This document shows positions 34,419 through 43,882 of a stretch of DNA of 64,000 bases, piece after piece. The position numbers were made by a program, and so were the translations under genes. The DNA is from RGIG1927 sp045546275 (GTDB lineage Bacteria; Bacillota; Clostridia; UMGS1883). The notes beneath the pieces were generated by a model. That model saw only the letters and a list, made by a program, of their open reading frames with translations. It had not been told where the DNA came from and made no database searches. The DNA is taken from assembly GCA_045546275.1 (NCBI GenBank), contig JAZQCM010000019.1, positions 16,542 to 80,541 of the forward strand. Direction: 5' to 3'. The first letter of the stretch is position 1. The number at the start of each line of letters is the position of its first letter.

Positions 34419-34955
34419 ATGAAAGCAACAGGAATTGTGAGAAGAATAGACGACCTTGGAAGGGTTGTAATTCCTAAAGAAATAAGAAGAGTTTTACGTA
34501 TTCGCGAGGGCGACCCTTTGGAAATTTTCACCGAGCGTGACGGCGAAGTTATTTTTAAAAAATACTCCCCCATCGGCGAGCTTGGCGATTTTGCATCAAC
34601 CTACGCAGAAACTCTTTCCAAAACAAGCGGCACTGCAGCAGTGATTACCGACAAGGACAATGTAATTGCAGTTTCGGGTGTGCCTAAAAGAGAATTTGCC
34701 GAAAAAAGAGTTAGCCATGCTCTTGAAAAGCTCATGGAGGAAAAAAGTTCGTTTATTATGAAAAGCCCTTCGGACAAAATGCCTGTAATTGACGGAATGG
34801 ACAAATACATGGCAGGGGTTGTTCATCCCATTATTTCAGAGGGCGACACCATAGGAAGCGTTGTTCTTTTAAATGAAAACGGCACCATGGGTGAGGTTCA
34901 TGACAAGCTGGCACAGTCGGCAGCAGGCTTTTTGGGAAAGCACATGGAAAACTGA
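34419..34955 (+). CDS. spoVT: Stage V sporulation protein T
   Basis: 178 residues from the ATG at 34419, with AAGGAG upstream; the longer open frame upstream is non-coding. The N-terminal AbrB-like swapped-hairpin DNA-binding domain is textbook (MKATGIVRRIDDLGRVVIPK). The C-terminal ~120 residues are a GAF-like domain (TSGTAAVITDKDNVIAVSGV, IISEGDTIGSVVLL). SpoVT regulates sigma-G-dependent genes in the forespore. Its presence shows that the organism belongs to an endospore-forming lineage. Stand-alone gene with a strong terminator. Confidence 0.97.
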   Translation: MKATGIVRRIDDLGRVVIPKEIRRVLRIREGDPLEIFTERDGEVIFKKYSPIGELGDFASTYAETLSKTSGTAAVITDKDNVIAVSGVPKREFAEKRVSHALEKLMEEKSSFIMKSPSDKMPVIDGMDKYMAGVVHPIISEGDTIGSVVLLNENGTMGEVHDKLAQSAAGFLGKHMEN

Positions 34956-34992
34956 AAAATGCTCCTCGAAAATAATCGAGGAGCATTTTTTT
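34955..34992. terminator. Bidirectional intrinsic terminator
   Basis: 15-bp perfect arms (AAAAATGCTCCTCGA / TCGAGGAGCATTTTT), loop AAATAA, then T run, between convergent spoVT and the glycerophosphodiesterase gene. Confidence 0.93.
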
Positions 34993-34994
34993 GT

Positions 34995-35975
34995 TTATTT
35001 TTGCATTGCATCATTAAGCTTATCGGGATAGTCTGTCATAATTCCGTCGGCACCGATACTTATAAGATATTCCATGTCTTCTTTTTCGTTTATTGTCCAG
35101 TATTGAACTGCCATATCGTGCTTATGAGCATAGTTGATAACCTTTGTAACACCGAAATTTATTCCATAGGAATCCTCCCATGAGCAGAAGGGAATTTGTA
35201 ACACCTTGCAAGGAGGCTTGTAGGTTTCACTACTTGTCATTGCTGCAATATAAAAATCTATAACCTCACCCATTGAAGTGCTTCGCATCATGTCGGGATA
35301 ATTCAAATCCGCATATTCTGTAATTTCCTTATGGAAGGTTCCGAAAATAACCTTGTGGAGTAAGTTTCTCTCTACCAGGGTTTTATACAAAATATCAACA
35401 CTTTCTTTACCTATTTCTCCGCCGTTTTTAACTTCGATAATATAGTTAAAATCACCTGAAGAAGTGAGATAATCAAGAACATTGTCAAGGCTTTGGATTT
35501 TTAAATCTTCATCATTTGAATCTGCATAAGGCATTTCCCCGTTCTCGTCAACAAACTTTGCCCCCATATTAAGCTCTCGTAATTCTTCGTATGTTTTTTC
35601 TTCGGCAAGAACTCCCGCTTTTCCAAACACTTTTTCCGAATCCGATACACGGTCAAGGGTATTGTCATGTAACAGAACAAGGGTTTTGTCCTTAGTTATA
35701 TGCAAGTCAAATTCAAATGTATCAATACTTAGATTCTCAACGCAATACTTAAACGCCATCATTGTTTGTTCCGGTACAATCCCTGCCCCGCTTCTGTGAG
35801 CAATAACATCGCAATTTTCCGTTATGTAGGGATTGGTTGTATTGTAAACTTCAACATTATCGGGATTTGAACGATAAACTGCGGAAACAAACAAAAATGC
35901 ACCAAACGCCAAAGCAAGAACTATGATTATTGATAAAATGACCGTTAATATTTTTAAAAGTATTTTCACATTCAT
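34995..35975 (-). CDS. Membrane-anchored glycerophosphodiester phosphodiesterase
   Basis: 326 residues. A long N-terminal hydrophobic anchor (residues 5-33) puts the catalytic domain outside. GDPD motifs in order: VIAHRSGAGIVPEQTMMAF (catalytic His, Glu), FEFDLHITKDKTLVLLHDN (metal-binding Glu/Asp, second His), YIIEVKNGG, and WTINEKEDMEYLISIGADG near the end. It hydrolyses glycerophosphodiesters from lipids or teichoic acid to glycerol-3-phosphate and an alcohol. Single gene. Confidence 0.94.
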   Translation of the reverse strand: MNVKILLKILTVILSIIIVLALAFGAFLFVSAVYRSNPDNVEVYNTTNPYITENCDVIAHRSGAGIVPEQTMMAFKYCVENLSIDTFEFDLHITKDKTLVLLHDNTLDRVSDSEKVFGKAGVLAEEKTYEELRELNMGAKFVDENGEMPYADSNDEDLKIQSLDNVLDYLTSSGDFNYIIEVKNGGEIGKESVDILYKTLVERNLLHKVIFGTFHKEITEYADLNYPDMMRSTSMGEVIDFYIAAMTSSETYKPPCKVLQIPFCSWEDSYGINFGVTKVINYAHKHDMAVQYWTINEKEDMEYLISIGADGIMTDYPDKLNDAMQK

Positions 35976-36022
35976 CCCTCCATATTTGTTATTATAACAA
36001 ATATGCTTCGTTAAATCAAATA

Positions 36023-38140
36023 CTATAATGTAATTACCGCAATGTCGTAACCGTCAAGTGTTACGGTTTTTTCGCCCTTTGGTGTATTTACCGTAGCTTT
36101 CTGCTCTTCTTCGGAGTTATTAATAACCACCAATGTGTTATTTCCGGGATAATACGCACATTCGGTGTACTTATTGTCGGTAATGTACATTTTTTCAGTA
36201 TTTGTAGCATTTAAGATAATATCAAGAAGAGTGCTTGCATTTTCTGTTGTGTGACGGTAGCCTGTGAAATAAACACCCAAGCCATTACCAAATTTATGCT
36301 CTGTTACAAGGGGCGAATTTTCGCTGTCGTAAACCACTTTTGTGTCGGCATCGGTGATGTAGGCTTTTTTGTTGGAGGGAATATCTATTGCACCATTTTC
36401 ACATTCATACGCCCATCTGCCGTGACAAATTCTTTCACCGTCATCAATATCCATGCCAAGGATGTGTGCAAGGCGTAACTTGGTGTCATAGCCTTCGGTA
36501 AAGGAAGGTTCGTTTACACCAATAAAAACACCTCCACGGTATGCCCATTCAGTAATCTTTTCAACAATTTCGCTTTCCTGCCATCTGTCGCCACCCGACC
36601 ATGCGCTATTTCTCTCACCCGCATTGATTAAAACATCGAAGCCTTCGAGCTTTCCGTTTTTAACGTCGTCAAAACTGATAAATTCCACCTCAAAGGGGAA
36701 GCCTGACAAGCTTTCAATAACGTTAATCAAGTCAACCTCGGGATGCTCATGCAAGTGTCCTGAGCAGGTCCAGCTGCGGAGCTTGCCCCAGAAGGTAAGA
36801 ACTGCAACCTTTGGTTTTAAATTAACAGGGCCTCCGTTTAAGTGGAAATCACGAATCATTCTGAATTCATCAGAAAGCTTTTCCATGTAATCGTTAAAAT
36901 CGGGGAAAGGAAGTGTAAGGGATAAGTAACCACCAAGACCAATTCGGTCAATATTGGCACGAAGAAGACCACGCCTTACGTTGCGCCAATAAACCTTTGC
37001 ATCACGAGTGGGATTACCGCCCTCGCTGAATGTTGGCAGTCCACCCAATCCCACCGGGAAAAGATAAGGATGAAGCCTTATTTCGTGTGTTTCAACTCCC
37101 TTAACGCCTGAGCAAAGGCGCACTTCAAAGCCCGAGAAAACGCACTTAATAAGTCCGTCAAAGCCAAACTCGGAAAATCTCTCGCCCCAGGGCTCCACAC
37201 CTACCCAGCTGTCGTCATAAAATACGTAGGCCTTTTTGTTGTACTTATGTACAATATCAATTAATTCCTTTCCGAAGCTTATGTTAAAATCATTAATAAA
37301 CTCCATCCAGTCCTTCTTTTTGTCATCGCAGGTGCAATGTGTTGCATGAAGCTTGCCCTTATTGACAAAGTCTTCTGCAGTCATTTTATAGCCGTACTTT
37401 TCATAAAACAGGTCAAGTGCTCTTTCGCTCACGGTAAAGTCATAACTTGCCCAGTCTGTGAAAAGATTTCTCTTTCTTTCGTTACTTCCCCAAATCCATA
37501 CAAAATTATAGAACATTGATGTAAATCTCACTACTGTAGTTGCAGGGTGGTTAACACACCAATCCTCCATCCATTGTTTCATGTATTCTCGTGTTTGGGG
37601 GTAAATGGGGTCAATCTGCATTAAATGCTCCTTGTCCCAGTTATTTGTTGTGTGGTTGTACATGGAAATTTCTTCCCATATTCTGTAGGCAAGAAAGCTC
37701 ACAGTGTACTTGTGCCATGGAGTTGTTTTAAATGTAACAACACCGTTTGAATATTCCCAATCGGTTATCTCTTCGTTTGTTGTGCGGTCAAAAACCTGCC
37801 AGTACTTTTTGCTGTTTTCACATTCATTTATTTTAAACTGCTCACAGAAAAAGTCCTTCATCAGTTCAATTTCAAGAGTGCTTCCTGTTGCAATTTGCGG
37901 CTGTGTCATTAAAAAGGTCTGCTGAAGCTTATCTTCGTTTTTCTTTGCCCATTCGTTGTGGTCACGGATTATACAAATTGTTGAATAAATACCGTAGCCA
38001 GAATTGATAAGCTCGTCCGAAAGCTTTGTGCCGTCCGAGTCACGAATTACATCTGCGCCCCACTTTTCGGCAAGCTCCATTGTAAGCTTTTCATATCCCG
38101 ATTCGCCGGGAAGGGTAAATCCACCTTTTGTTTTGCTCAT
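36023..38140 (-). CDS. GH112 phosphorylase (galacto-N-biose / galactosyl-rhamnose phosphorylase family)
   Basis: 705 residues, no signal peptide, so cytoplasmic. The whole length is collinear with GH112: GGFTLPGESGYEKLTMELAE at the start, then TTVVRFTSMFYNFVW, HATHCTCDDKKKDWMEFIN, AYVFYDDSWVGVEPWG with Asp309/Asp310 near the known catalytic Asp position, and VLINAGERNSAWSGG. The family phosphorolyses beta-galactosyl disaccharides to galactose-1-phosphate. Two activities are known: galacto-N-biose/lacto-N-biose and beta-1,4-galactosyl-L-rhamnose. Beside PL11 and GH105 genes, the rhamnose activity is the better guess, but sequence alone does not decide. A good ribosome site (AGAGGAGG) precedes the ATG. 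Confidence 0.92.
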   Translation of the reverse strand: MSKTKGGFTLPGESGYEKLTMELAEKWGADVIRDSDGTKLSDELINSGYGIYSTICIIRDHNEWAKKNEDKLQQTFLMTQPQIATGSTLEIELMKDFFCEQFKINECENSKKYWQVFDRTTNEEITDWEYSNGVVTFKTTPWHKYTVSFLAYRIWEEISMYNHTTNNWDKEHLMQIDPIYPQTREYMKQWMEDWCVNHPATTVVRFTSMFYNFVWIWGSNERKRNLFTDWASYDFTVSERALDLFYEKYGYKMTAEDFVNKGKLHATHCTCDDKKKDWMEFINDFNISFGKELIDIVHKYNKKAYVFYDDSWVGVEPWGERFSEFGFDGLIKCVFSGFEVRLCSGVKGVETHEIRLHPYLFPVGLGGLPTFSEGGNPTRDAKVYWRNVRRGLLRANIDRIGLGGYLSLTLPFPDFNDYMEKLSDEFRMIRDFHLNGGPVNLKPKVAVLTFWGKLRSWTCSGHLHEHPEVDLINVIESLSGFPFEVEFISFDDVKNGKLEGFDVLINAGERNSAWSGGDRWQESEIVEKITEWAYRGGVFIGVNEPSFTEGYDTKLRLAHILGMDIDDGERICHGRWAYECENGAIDIPSNKKAYITDADTKVVYDSENSPLVTEHKFGNGLGVYFTGYRHTTENASTLLDIILNATNTEKMYITDNKYTECAYYPGNNTLVVINNSEEEQKATVNTPKGEKTVTLDGYDIAVITL

Positions 38141-38277
38141 AATTAATCGCCTCCTCTGTTAAATTTATCACACTTATTGCACAATGTACATTTGAAAATG
38201 TTGTTTTTTTAATTGAATGTAACTTTTAATTGCTTTATTTTAGCTATCCAACACATAATGCTATTGTCAACTCAACA

Positions 38278-38315
38278 AAAAATGAGGCTGTGCACAATGC
38301 GCGGCCTCATTTTTC
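38278..38315 (-). terminator. Intrinsic terminator of the GH97 gene
   Basis: AAAAATGAGGC / GCCTCATTTTT arms with a partly paired GC-containing loop, 4 nt beyond the GH97 stop, followed by T residues on the minus strand. Confidence 0.8.
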
Positions 38316-38318
38316 AAC

Positions 38319-41300
38319 TTAATTTGCGTTTACACCAATGTTGTTTGTATCGAATGTGAGAGTATAGGTTCCATTGCCATTATCTGTAAGAGATGTTGCA
38401 ACTTTAATCTGCTTGTTGTTATTGTTGATACGGATATACTCATTCCAGTAGTTCATGTTAATTGTTGTCTTTTCGCCTATAGTTTCAAGAACAACTGTAT
38501 ATTTGCCGTTTTCGTCACATTCAGCACTTCTTACGCTAAAGAAAGCATCGCCTGTATAGGAGCCTGTTCCCTCTGTGCGTACAGTCCAAATGTCGGCATT
38601 ACTGTAGGTCTTGTCACCATCATCAGTAAGTGTAAGACGAATACCCGTCTGGTTTACATAGGCGTTAAGCACCTTGTAAAGAATTTCAGACTGGATAGCA
38701 CTTTCATCGTACTCGGTGTTATCTGTGCTTTCCTTGGCAAGAAGGCCGGAAGCTACCTGATAAATACTTCTTGTAACGGGAGTGGATTTATAGAATTTGT
38801 ATCCGCCAACCTTAACATAAGGAACTGCAGTAAACTTACGATTGAAATTAGTTTCTGCAAGATTTGTAATTGCAGTTGTGTAAACAACCCCCTCTTCCTG
38901 CCATTTTGTTGCAGGAATGTCAAGGGGCTCTGCACTACTTCCCTCAGCAGTTATTTCAACACCAAATTCTGCACCGGAAATACTTGCAATAGTGTCAGCG
39001 TTATTAACTGTTGTAATGAAACGAAGACCACTGCCTTCAGCTACCTTATCCTCTTCGTTTACACCTTCGCCAATTCTTACCTGAGCACCATCAACCATTG
39101 TAAGACCAGTGTCGTAATATGCAGTAAAGGTCATATCCTCTGTAATAGTTACTTCAGTTTCAGGAAGGTAAACTGTTCCGACACTTGCCTGAGTTTCGTA
39201 ATACATGATAGCGTCTTCGGGAAGTGTGAACTTTTCGTTATTGATAACAACAGTTTCTTCCTCGCCTAATGTTACAATAGAGCATTCAGCTATTTCGTAA
39301 AGCCCGAAATTACCAACATAACTATTAAGGTAATAAGGTACGTTAATCCATACATAATCAGTATCGGCAGTAAAGAGCACCTCGTTAACGCCTGTATAGA
39401 AGCCTGTTTTTATAACAGTAGCACTATTTGCAGCAACTGAAATATTGTCGCCCTTTGAAAGGCGTGCCCAGCCACAATCGTTCTGGAACCGGCTTGTGAA
39501 GAAATAGGTTTTGCCCTTTTCAACCTTCCATGCTCTGTAAAGGTCACTGCCACTACCTGTGCCATCTCCATTATCTGCACGTAAGTCTATAACAACACCA
39601 TTTTCCTTATCTGCACGGAAATACTTCTTGTTAGCTTTAGGTCCTTCACCGGCAGTGTTACCTCTGTACCAGCCTGCCAGATTATAACTAAAGTTACCGT
39701 TGGGAACCATGTTTTCGCCTGTTACAAAGGTGTAGCGCTTGCCATCCTTTTCAAGGGTAGCACCCTTGTCGTACTGAGACTTGCTCTCGCATCTGCTCAT
39801 TTCGATTTCAAATTCTTCACCTGACTGAACGAAATCTTCAATGGTTAATCTGTCTGCGTGATATAAATAATTGTCGCCATTTGCTGAATAGTACTGTTCG
39901 GGGATTGTGCGGTCATTGCCCTTCCAGATAGGCAATTTGTCAGTTTTGATAACAGTGTCATTATATGTGTAGTTAACTGTTATGCTTCCGGGTGTTGCCA
40001 TTGCTCTGATTTCCTCGGGTTTAAGAGCATCGGCATAGATCTGGAAGTTATCAATAGTACCATTTAAAATCGGGTCTGTCCAGTTGGAAATACCGATGAA
40101 ATAGTTTCCTTCAATTTCATAGAAGGGCTTTGTAAATGTGCCTGTAGGACTGGGATTACCGCCTCCGGCGTCAACGTTTGCAACTTCACCATTCTTGTAA
40201 ACTGTTACGTCCCACTGATTATCGTTTACATAATCAATTGTAATTGCAATATGAACCCATTTGTCCACTTCGGGAATGTTGTAAGCGGGGTAAACATTGC
40301 CACCATTGCTTACGAGTTCAATCCTACCTGCCCAGCCTCCGTTTTCAAGACTGTAATACAAATCGCTGTTATTTCCGTTACCAAAGTCAAAAAGTTTCAC
40401 ATAGCGATCAGGAGCAAATTCGTCAAGTCTTATAAATGTGGAAATTGTAGCAGACTTTGTTTCCCGGAAGGCTGCATCCTCGAAAACTTCGCCATTAATC
40501 TCTATGCCTCTTTCGGGATTATCTCTGCCATTTCCCTTATCGCCTGCAAATTCAGCGGAGAACTGTACAGCCTTACCAAAAACGCCGTCAACGTATGTTA
40601 AGCTGTCGCCTACTATTGCGTCGTATTCGTTTTCACGTGCGTTATTATCGCCGTTTTCTTCAAAGCTGTAATCTACTACAAGAAGGTCGTTCTTATCTGT
40701 AACTGTAACAACAGCTTTTACGTTTACAGTATCAGACACACTGCCCATAACCTCTACAGGGCTGTTTGCTACGGTAAAGTCTGCGCTGTTCATTTCTGCC
40801 CATTTGACAACTGCAACTGCTGCTGTACCATTCACAAGTGTTACATTAACCTTTTCGGGAAGAATGGGAAGAACGCCTTCACGTGTTGTAAGTGTAACAT
40901 CTTCAGCAGAAGCAATTTCAGCCTGCTTGTAATTAACTTCAATTACATTTTCACCATCTGTTAATGTGATAGTTTTGTTTTCGCAATTCTTTTCGTATAC
41001 CATACCATCGCTGTCAACAGATTCGGGAAGATTGGTTGTATAGCTGTCACCCACAAAGAGATTTTCAACAACTTCTTCTTTGAGTACATTGTTGTCTTCA
41101 TCAAGGTATTTGATTGTTGCGTTTGTTTTAACATCTGTTGTGTAAACTTCTATTTCGTAAATGTTAGCATATGTGCTGTCACCGGAGAAGAATCTGAAGT
41201 ACTTGAACTTATTTTCTTCAAGAAGCTTCTGTGCCTCTTCACCAAGCTCATTCACATAAACAACATCATACACGCCGTTTTCGGGCACTGCAGGAACAGT

Positions 41301-43067
41301 ATAGATGGTAGTATAGTCTTCACCATTTTCGGATACCTGGAACCATGTTCCAACCATTCTTTCCTCGTTTTCCCAGTCTCTGGGCCAGAACTTGAAAGCA
41401 GAAATTGTTCTGGGGTTGTCCAATTCGAATTGTACCCAGCCACCTTCCTGACCATCGTAATAAGTTCCGGTATCTCCGTCAAATGCATTTTCGGGAGGAC
41501 TCTTTTGTTCCCATTCATCTGTTGTTCTGCCTGTAATGGTAACATCAACGTCTTCAAACTTATACATTGATTCAATGCCGGGTAAAACAGTAACTTTTGT
41601 GATTGCAGTAGAATTTTCATCAATTGCACTCTTAGCTGTGATTTCTGCTTCACCTGCAGCTACAGCAGTTACAATACCTCTGTCATTAACTGTTGCAGCA
41701 GCTTCGTTGTCGCTTTCCCATGTAAGATAGTAAGCTTCATTTTCAGGCTCAACAGTATATTCAAGCTTTATTTTTTCACCCTCATTAATAGTTACGTTAT
41801 TGTTCTGTGCAGTAATGGCTGTTAATTGGCTTTCTTCCTTGGGGTAAAGCTTTACTGCAAAGCCGCCGTGCTCTACCATGTTAAGCACAACAGTATCATT
41901 TTCTGTAACAGTTGTTATATTTCTTGTTAAGTCAAATCTTCCGTCACCGTCGTTGAATTCTTCCATTGTGTATTCACCGCCGGAAAGATAATCGCCTAAG
42001 TTAAATTCAACTGTTTCTGCTGCACTGTCTGTTATACCAAGTAAATACCAGGTGTCACCATTTCTTCTTGCTACTACAGCACTTTCGCCTACGCCACCGG
42101 AAACAAATCTTGTTTCGTCCCATTTTGCGGGAAGATTATTCAAGAAGTACCATGCAGGAGAATTTTTATAGTTCGCATCATTATCGGCAAGGCAAGGAAG
42201 ACCGGTGTCGATAAGTGCTGTCAATGCAAGCTGGTTTGCAACTGTTGCATTATTGCCGCCAAGAGGCTGACCATTATTCTTTGCAAGGGTCAGGATAGGA
42301 GTATAGTCCATGGGACCTACCGCACCTCTGATATATAAAGCCTTTGTTATGTGTGCAGTTGTATTAGCGTAGGAAACAAAAAGCCATTCATCACCACGTA
42401 CAGACTCATGAGAAAGAATATGAGGATATGTTCTCATTTCGCCTGTGGGCTTGTTACAGCCATGCATAATACCAAGCAATCTGTACTTTGCCAAATCCTC
42501 GTAAATGTCGTGGTATTCCTTTATTTCAGCTGCACTTTCACCGTCGAAGAAGTCTGCCTTGATACCCTTAATTCCCAATTCGCTCCAGTTTTTAAAACGA
42601 GCTTCTCTTTCCTCGTCGGTATCAATATAATCTTCATTTACCCAAACTAAAATGCCTATGCCCTTTTCTTCTGCGTATTCAATTACTTCCGCTACATCGT
42701 CGCTTATGGAATTATTCGCAGGATTTGTTTGCCAACCGTCATCCCATAAGAAGTACTTCCAGCCTAACTCTGCTGCCATATCAATATATCTCTTTACAGC
42801 TTCAATGTCCTGCTGTCCTGCTCTTGTTGCACCTTCGGCAAGCCATGTCCAGGAAACAACACCCGGTTCAACCCATTCGGAATATTTATAGGTTTCTTCG
42901 TCAGCTTTTTCGCTTAATTTAAGTGCTGTTGTATTTTCGTAAATATTCTCCAAGGAACCTACAACTGCATATCTCCAGGGAGAAGTAAACGGCAGGCTTA
43001 CATCAATGGTCTCATCATAAGGGAATTCCATTGTAAATTCGCTATTACCTGCAGCGCCCACAAGCAT
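38319..43067 (-). CDS. GH97 glycosidase, catalytic and accessory part (downstream of a frameshift)
   Basis: 1582 codons, the larger piece of a gene split by a one-base frameshift; the N-terminal piece is the next entry. The catalytic barrel covers about residues 1-400: VSWTWLAEGATRAGQQDIE, YFLWDDGWQ, GIKGIKADFFDGES (an Asp nucleophile as in retaining alpha-galactosidase-like GH97) and HESVRGDEW. Then come a Big_2 Ig-like domain (about 410-495), F5/8 C domain (about 500-640), MucBP-like segment (to about 715), Big_4 (to about 790), LamG/concanavalin-like domain (to about 1020), and a CBM-like domain (about 1117-1255) before the tail. Secreted, probably polymer-binding. It would cleave alpha-linked sugars such as galactose from pectin side chains. 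ATG at 43067 is not the true start. Confidence 0.85.
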   Translation of the reverse strand: MLVGAAGNSEFTMEFPYDETIDVSLPFTSPWRYAVVGSLENIYENTTALKLSEKADEETYKYSEWVEPGVVSWTWLAEGATRAGQQDIEAVKRYIDMAAELGWKYFLWDDGWQTNPANNSISDDVAEVIEYAEEKGIGILVWVNEDYIDTDEEREARFKNWSELGIKGIKADFFDGESAAEIKEYHDIYEDLAKYRLLGIMHGCNKPTGEMRTYPHILSHESVRGDEWLFVSYANTTAHITKALYIRGAVGPMDYTPILTLAKNNGQPLGGNNATVANQLALTALIDTGLPCLADNDANYKNSPAWYFLNNLPAKWDETRFVSGGVGESAVVARRNGDTWYLLGITDSAAETVEFNLGDYLSGGEYTMEEFNDGDGRFDLTRNITTVTENDTVVLNMVEHGGFAVKLYPKEESQLTAITAQNNNVTINEGEKIKLEYTVEPENEAYYLTWESDNEAAATVNDRGIVTAVAAGEAEITAKSAIDENSTAITKVTVLPGIESMYKFEDVDVTITGRTTDEWEQKSPPENAFDGDTGTYYDGQEGGWVQFELDNPRTISAFKFWPRDWENEERMVGTWFQVSENGEDYTTIYTVPAVPENGVYDVVYVNELGEEAQKLLEENKFKYFRFFSGDSTYANIYEIEVYTTDVKTNATIKYLDEDNNVLKEEVVENLFVGDSYTTNLPESVDSDGMVYEKNCENKTITLTDGENVIEVNYKQAEIASAEDVTLTTREGVLPILPEKVNVTLVNGTAAVAVVKWAEMNSADFTVANSPVEVMGSVSDTVNVKAVVTVTDKNDLLVVDYSFEENGDNNARENEYDAIVGDSLTYVDGVFGKAVQFSAEFAGDKGNGRDNPERGIEINGEVFEDAAFRETKSATISTFIRLDEFAPDRYVKLFDFGNGNNSDLYYSLENGGWAGRIELVSNGGNVYPAYNIPEVDKWVHIAITIDYVNDNQWDVTVYKNGEVANVDAGGGNPSPTGTFTKPFYEIEGNYFIGISNWTDPILNGTIDNFQIYADALKPEEIRAMATPGSITVNYTYNDTVIKTDKLPIWKGNDRTIPEQYYSANGDNYLYHADRLTIEDFVQSGEEFEIEMSRCESKSQYDKGATLEKDGKRYTFVTGENMVPNGNFSYNLAGWYRGNTAGEGPKANKKYFRADKENGVVIDLRADNGDGTGSGSDLYRAWKVEKGKTYFFTSRFQNDCGWARLSKGDNISVAANSATVIKTGFYTGVNEVLFTADTDYVWINVPYYLNSYVGNFGLYEIAECSIVTLGEEETVVINNEKFTLPEDAIMYYETQASVGTVYLPETEVTITEDMTFTAYYDTGLTMVDGAQVRIGEGVNEEDKVAEGSGLRFITTVNNADTIASISGAEFGVEITAEGSSAEPLDIPATKWQEEGVVYTTAITNLAETNFNRKFTAVPYVKVGGYKFYKSTPVTRSIYQVASGLLAKESTDNTEYDESAIQSEILYKVLNAYVNQTGIRLTLTDDGDKTYSNADIWTVRTEGTGSYTGDAFFSVRSAECDENGKYTVVLETIGEKTTINMNYWNEYIRINNNNKQIKVATSLTDNGNGTYTLTFDTNNIGVNAN

Positions 43068-43753
43068 GCACCTGTATATGTACCGCTTGCGTTAAGGTCT
43101 GCTTCGGAAATAAGAACATTAATTCCGTTTGTTTCGTAAAGAATAGGCACACATATGTTACCTGCTACATTTGTCAGGTTAGCTTCTGTGTAAAACTGTT
43201 CATTGTCAAAGCCCCAACCGCCATAGTTAAAGTAGTTTCCTACAGCATCCTCGGGAAAATTGATTGTTGTGTTTTCTTTAGTAAGAGTTAAAGATGTGTT
43301 TTCTTCGCCTCCGTCCACAACATATCTGAATGCAACTGAATCGTCGTATACACGCACGATAACAGAAATATCGTAAGCATCCTTTGTAAATGTTACTGTA
43401 GCTTCGTTTGCTTTATTTTCAATACTTGAAAACTTGCTTGAGGTTACAGAAAAAGTTTCATCAATTGTTTTTTCTGCTACACTTTTAAAGGTCAAACCTT
43501 CGGACAAATCAACGCCTTCGGCAATTATGCCGAGCTTTGATTGATTAATTACCGCCTGACCATCTCTTGCAACAGTGTAAAATGCCGCACCGTCCTCTAG
43601 GCTGATTTCTATAGTGTTTGTACCATCCAAGGATGCAAAGCTCCACACTTCACCCTCAATAACTTCTTCTGCAGCCGCAGGTACAATCCAGCCTGACATA
43701 CAGCTTACAAGCATTGAAACAGTAAGCATAATAGTCATAAATCTTTTTAACAT
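42998..43753 (-). CDS. GH97 glycosidase, signal peptide and N-terminal domain (upstream of a frameshift)
   Basis: 251 residues; the ATG at 43753 has AAAGGA 9 nt before it, and ATGs at 43759 and 43762 are also in frame. Signal peptide (MLTVSMLVSCMSGWIVPAAA region) then the GH97 N-terminal beta-sandwich (YTVARDGQAVINQSKLGI, SVIVRVYDDSVAFRYVVDGG, ILYETNGINVLISEADLN). Homology stops near 43067, after NASGTYTGA; the remaining 23 or so codons are out of frame. One extra base there would join it to the catalytic part in a single 1811-residue protein. No slippery heptamer was seen, so a mutation or a sequencing error is more likely than programmed frameshifting. Confidence 0.8.
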   Translation of the reverse strand: MLKRFMTIMLTVSMLVSCMSGWIVPAAAEEVIEGEVWSFASLDGTNTIEISLEDGAAFYTVARDGQAVINQSKLGIIAEGVDLSEGLTFKSVAEKTIDETFSVTSSKFSSIENKANEATVTFTKDAYDISVIVRVYDDSVAFRYVVDGGEENTSLTLTKENTTINFPEDAVGNYFNYGGWGFDNEQFYTEANLTNVAGNICVPILYETNGINVLISEADLNASGTYTGACLWALQVIANLQWNSLMMRPLM

Positions 43754-43782
43754 TTTCATCATTCCTTTGTTTTTTATTGGAA

Positions 43783-43807
43783 CCTCCCTGCCCCTATAAC
43801 AGGGAGG
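43783..43807. terminator. Hairpin between the GH140-like and GH97 genes
   Basis: CCTCCCTG / CAGGGAGG stem with a 9-nt loop. No T run follows on the minus strand, so termination is uncertain; it may act as a processing or mRNA-stability site, or separate the GH97 transcript from the operon upstream. Confidence 0.4.
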
Positions 43808-43882
43808 CTATGGAGGAAAACTCAGTCATTACATTCATAGAATTGCTGACTGATTACAAAAATAGAAAATTTCTTGTTAATA

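Noticed and set aside
43040..43080. Programmed ribosomal frameshift in the GH97 gene
   Set aside because: No slippery heptamer or following stem was seen; a one-base deletion or sequencing error explains the data more simply.
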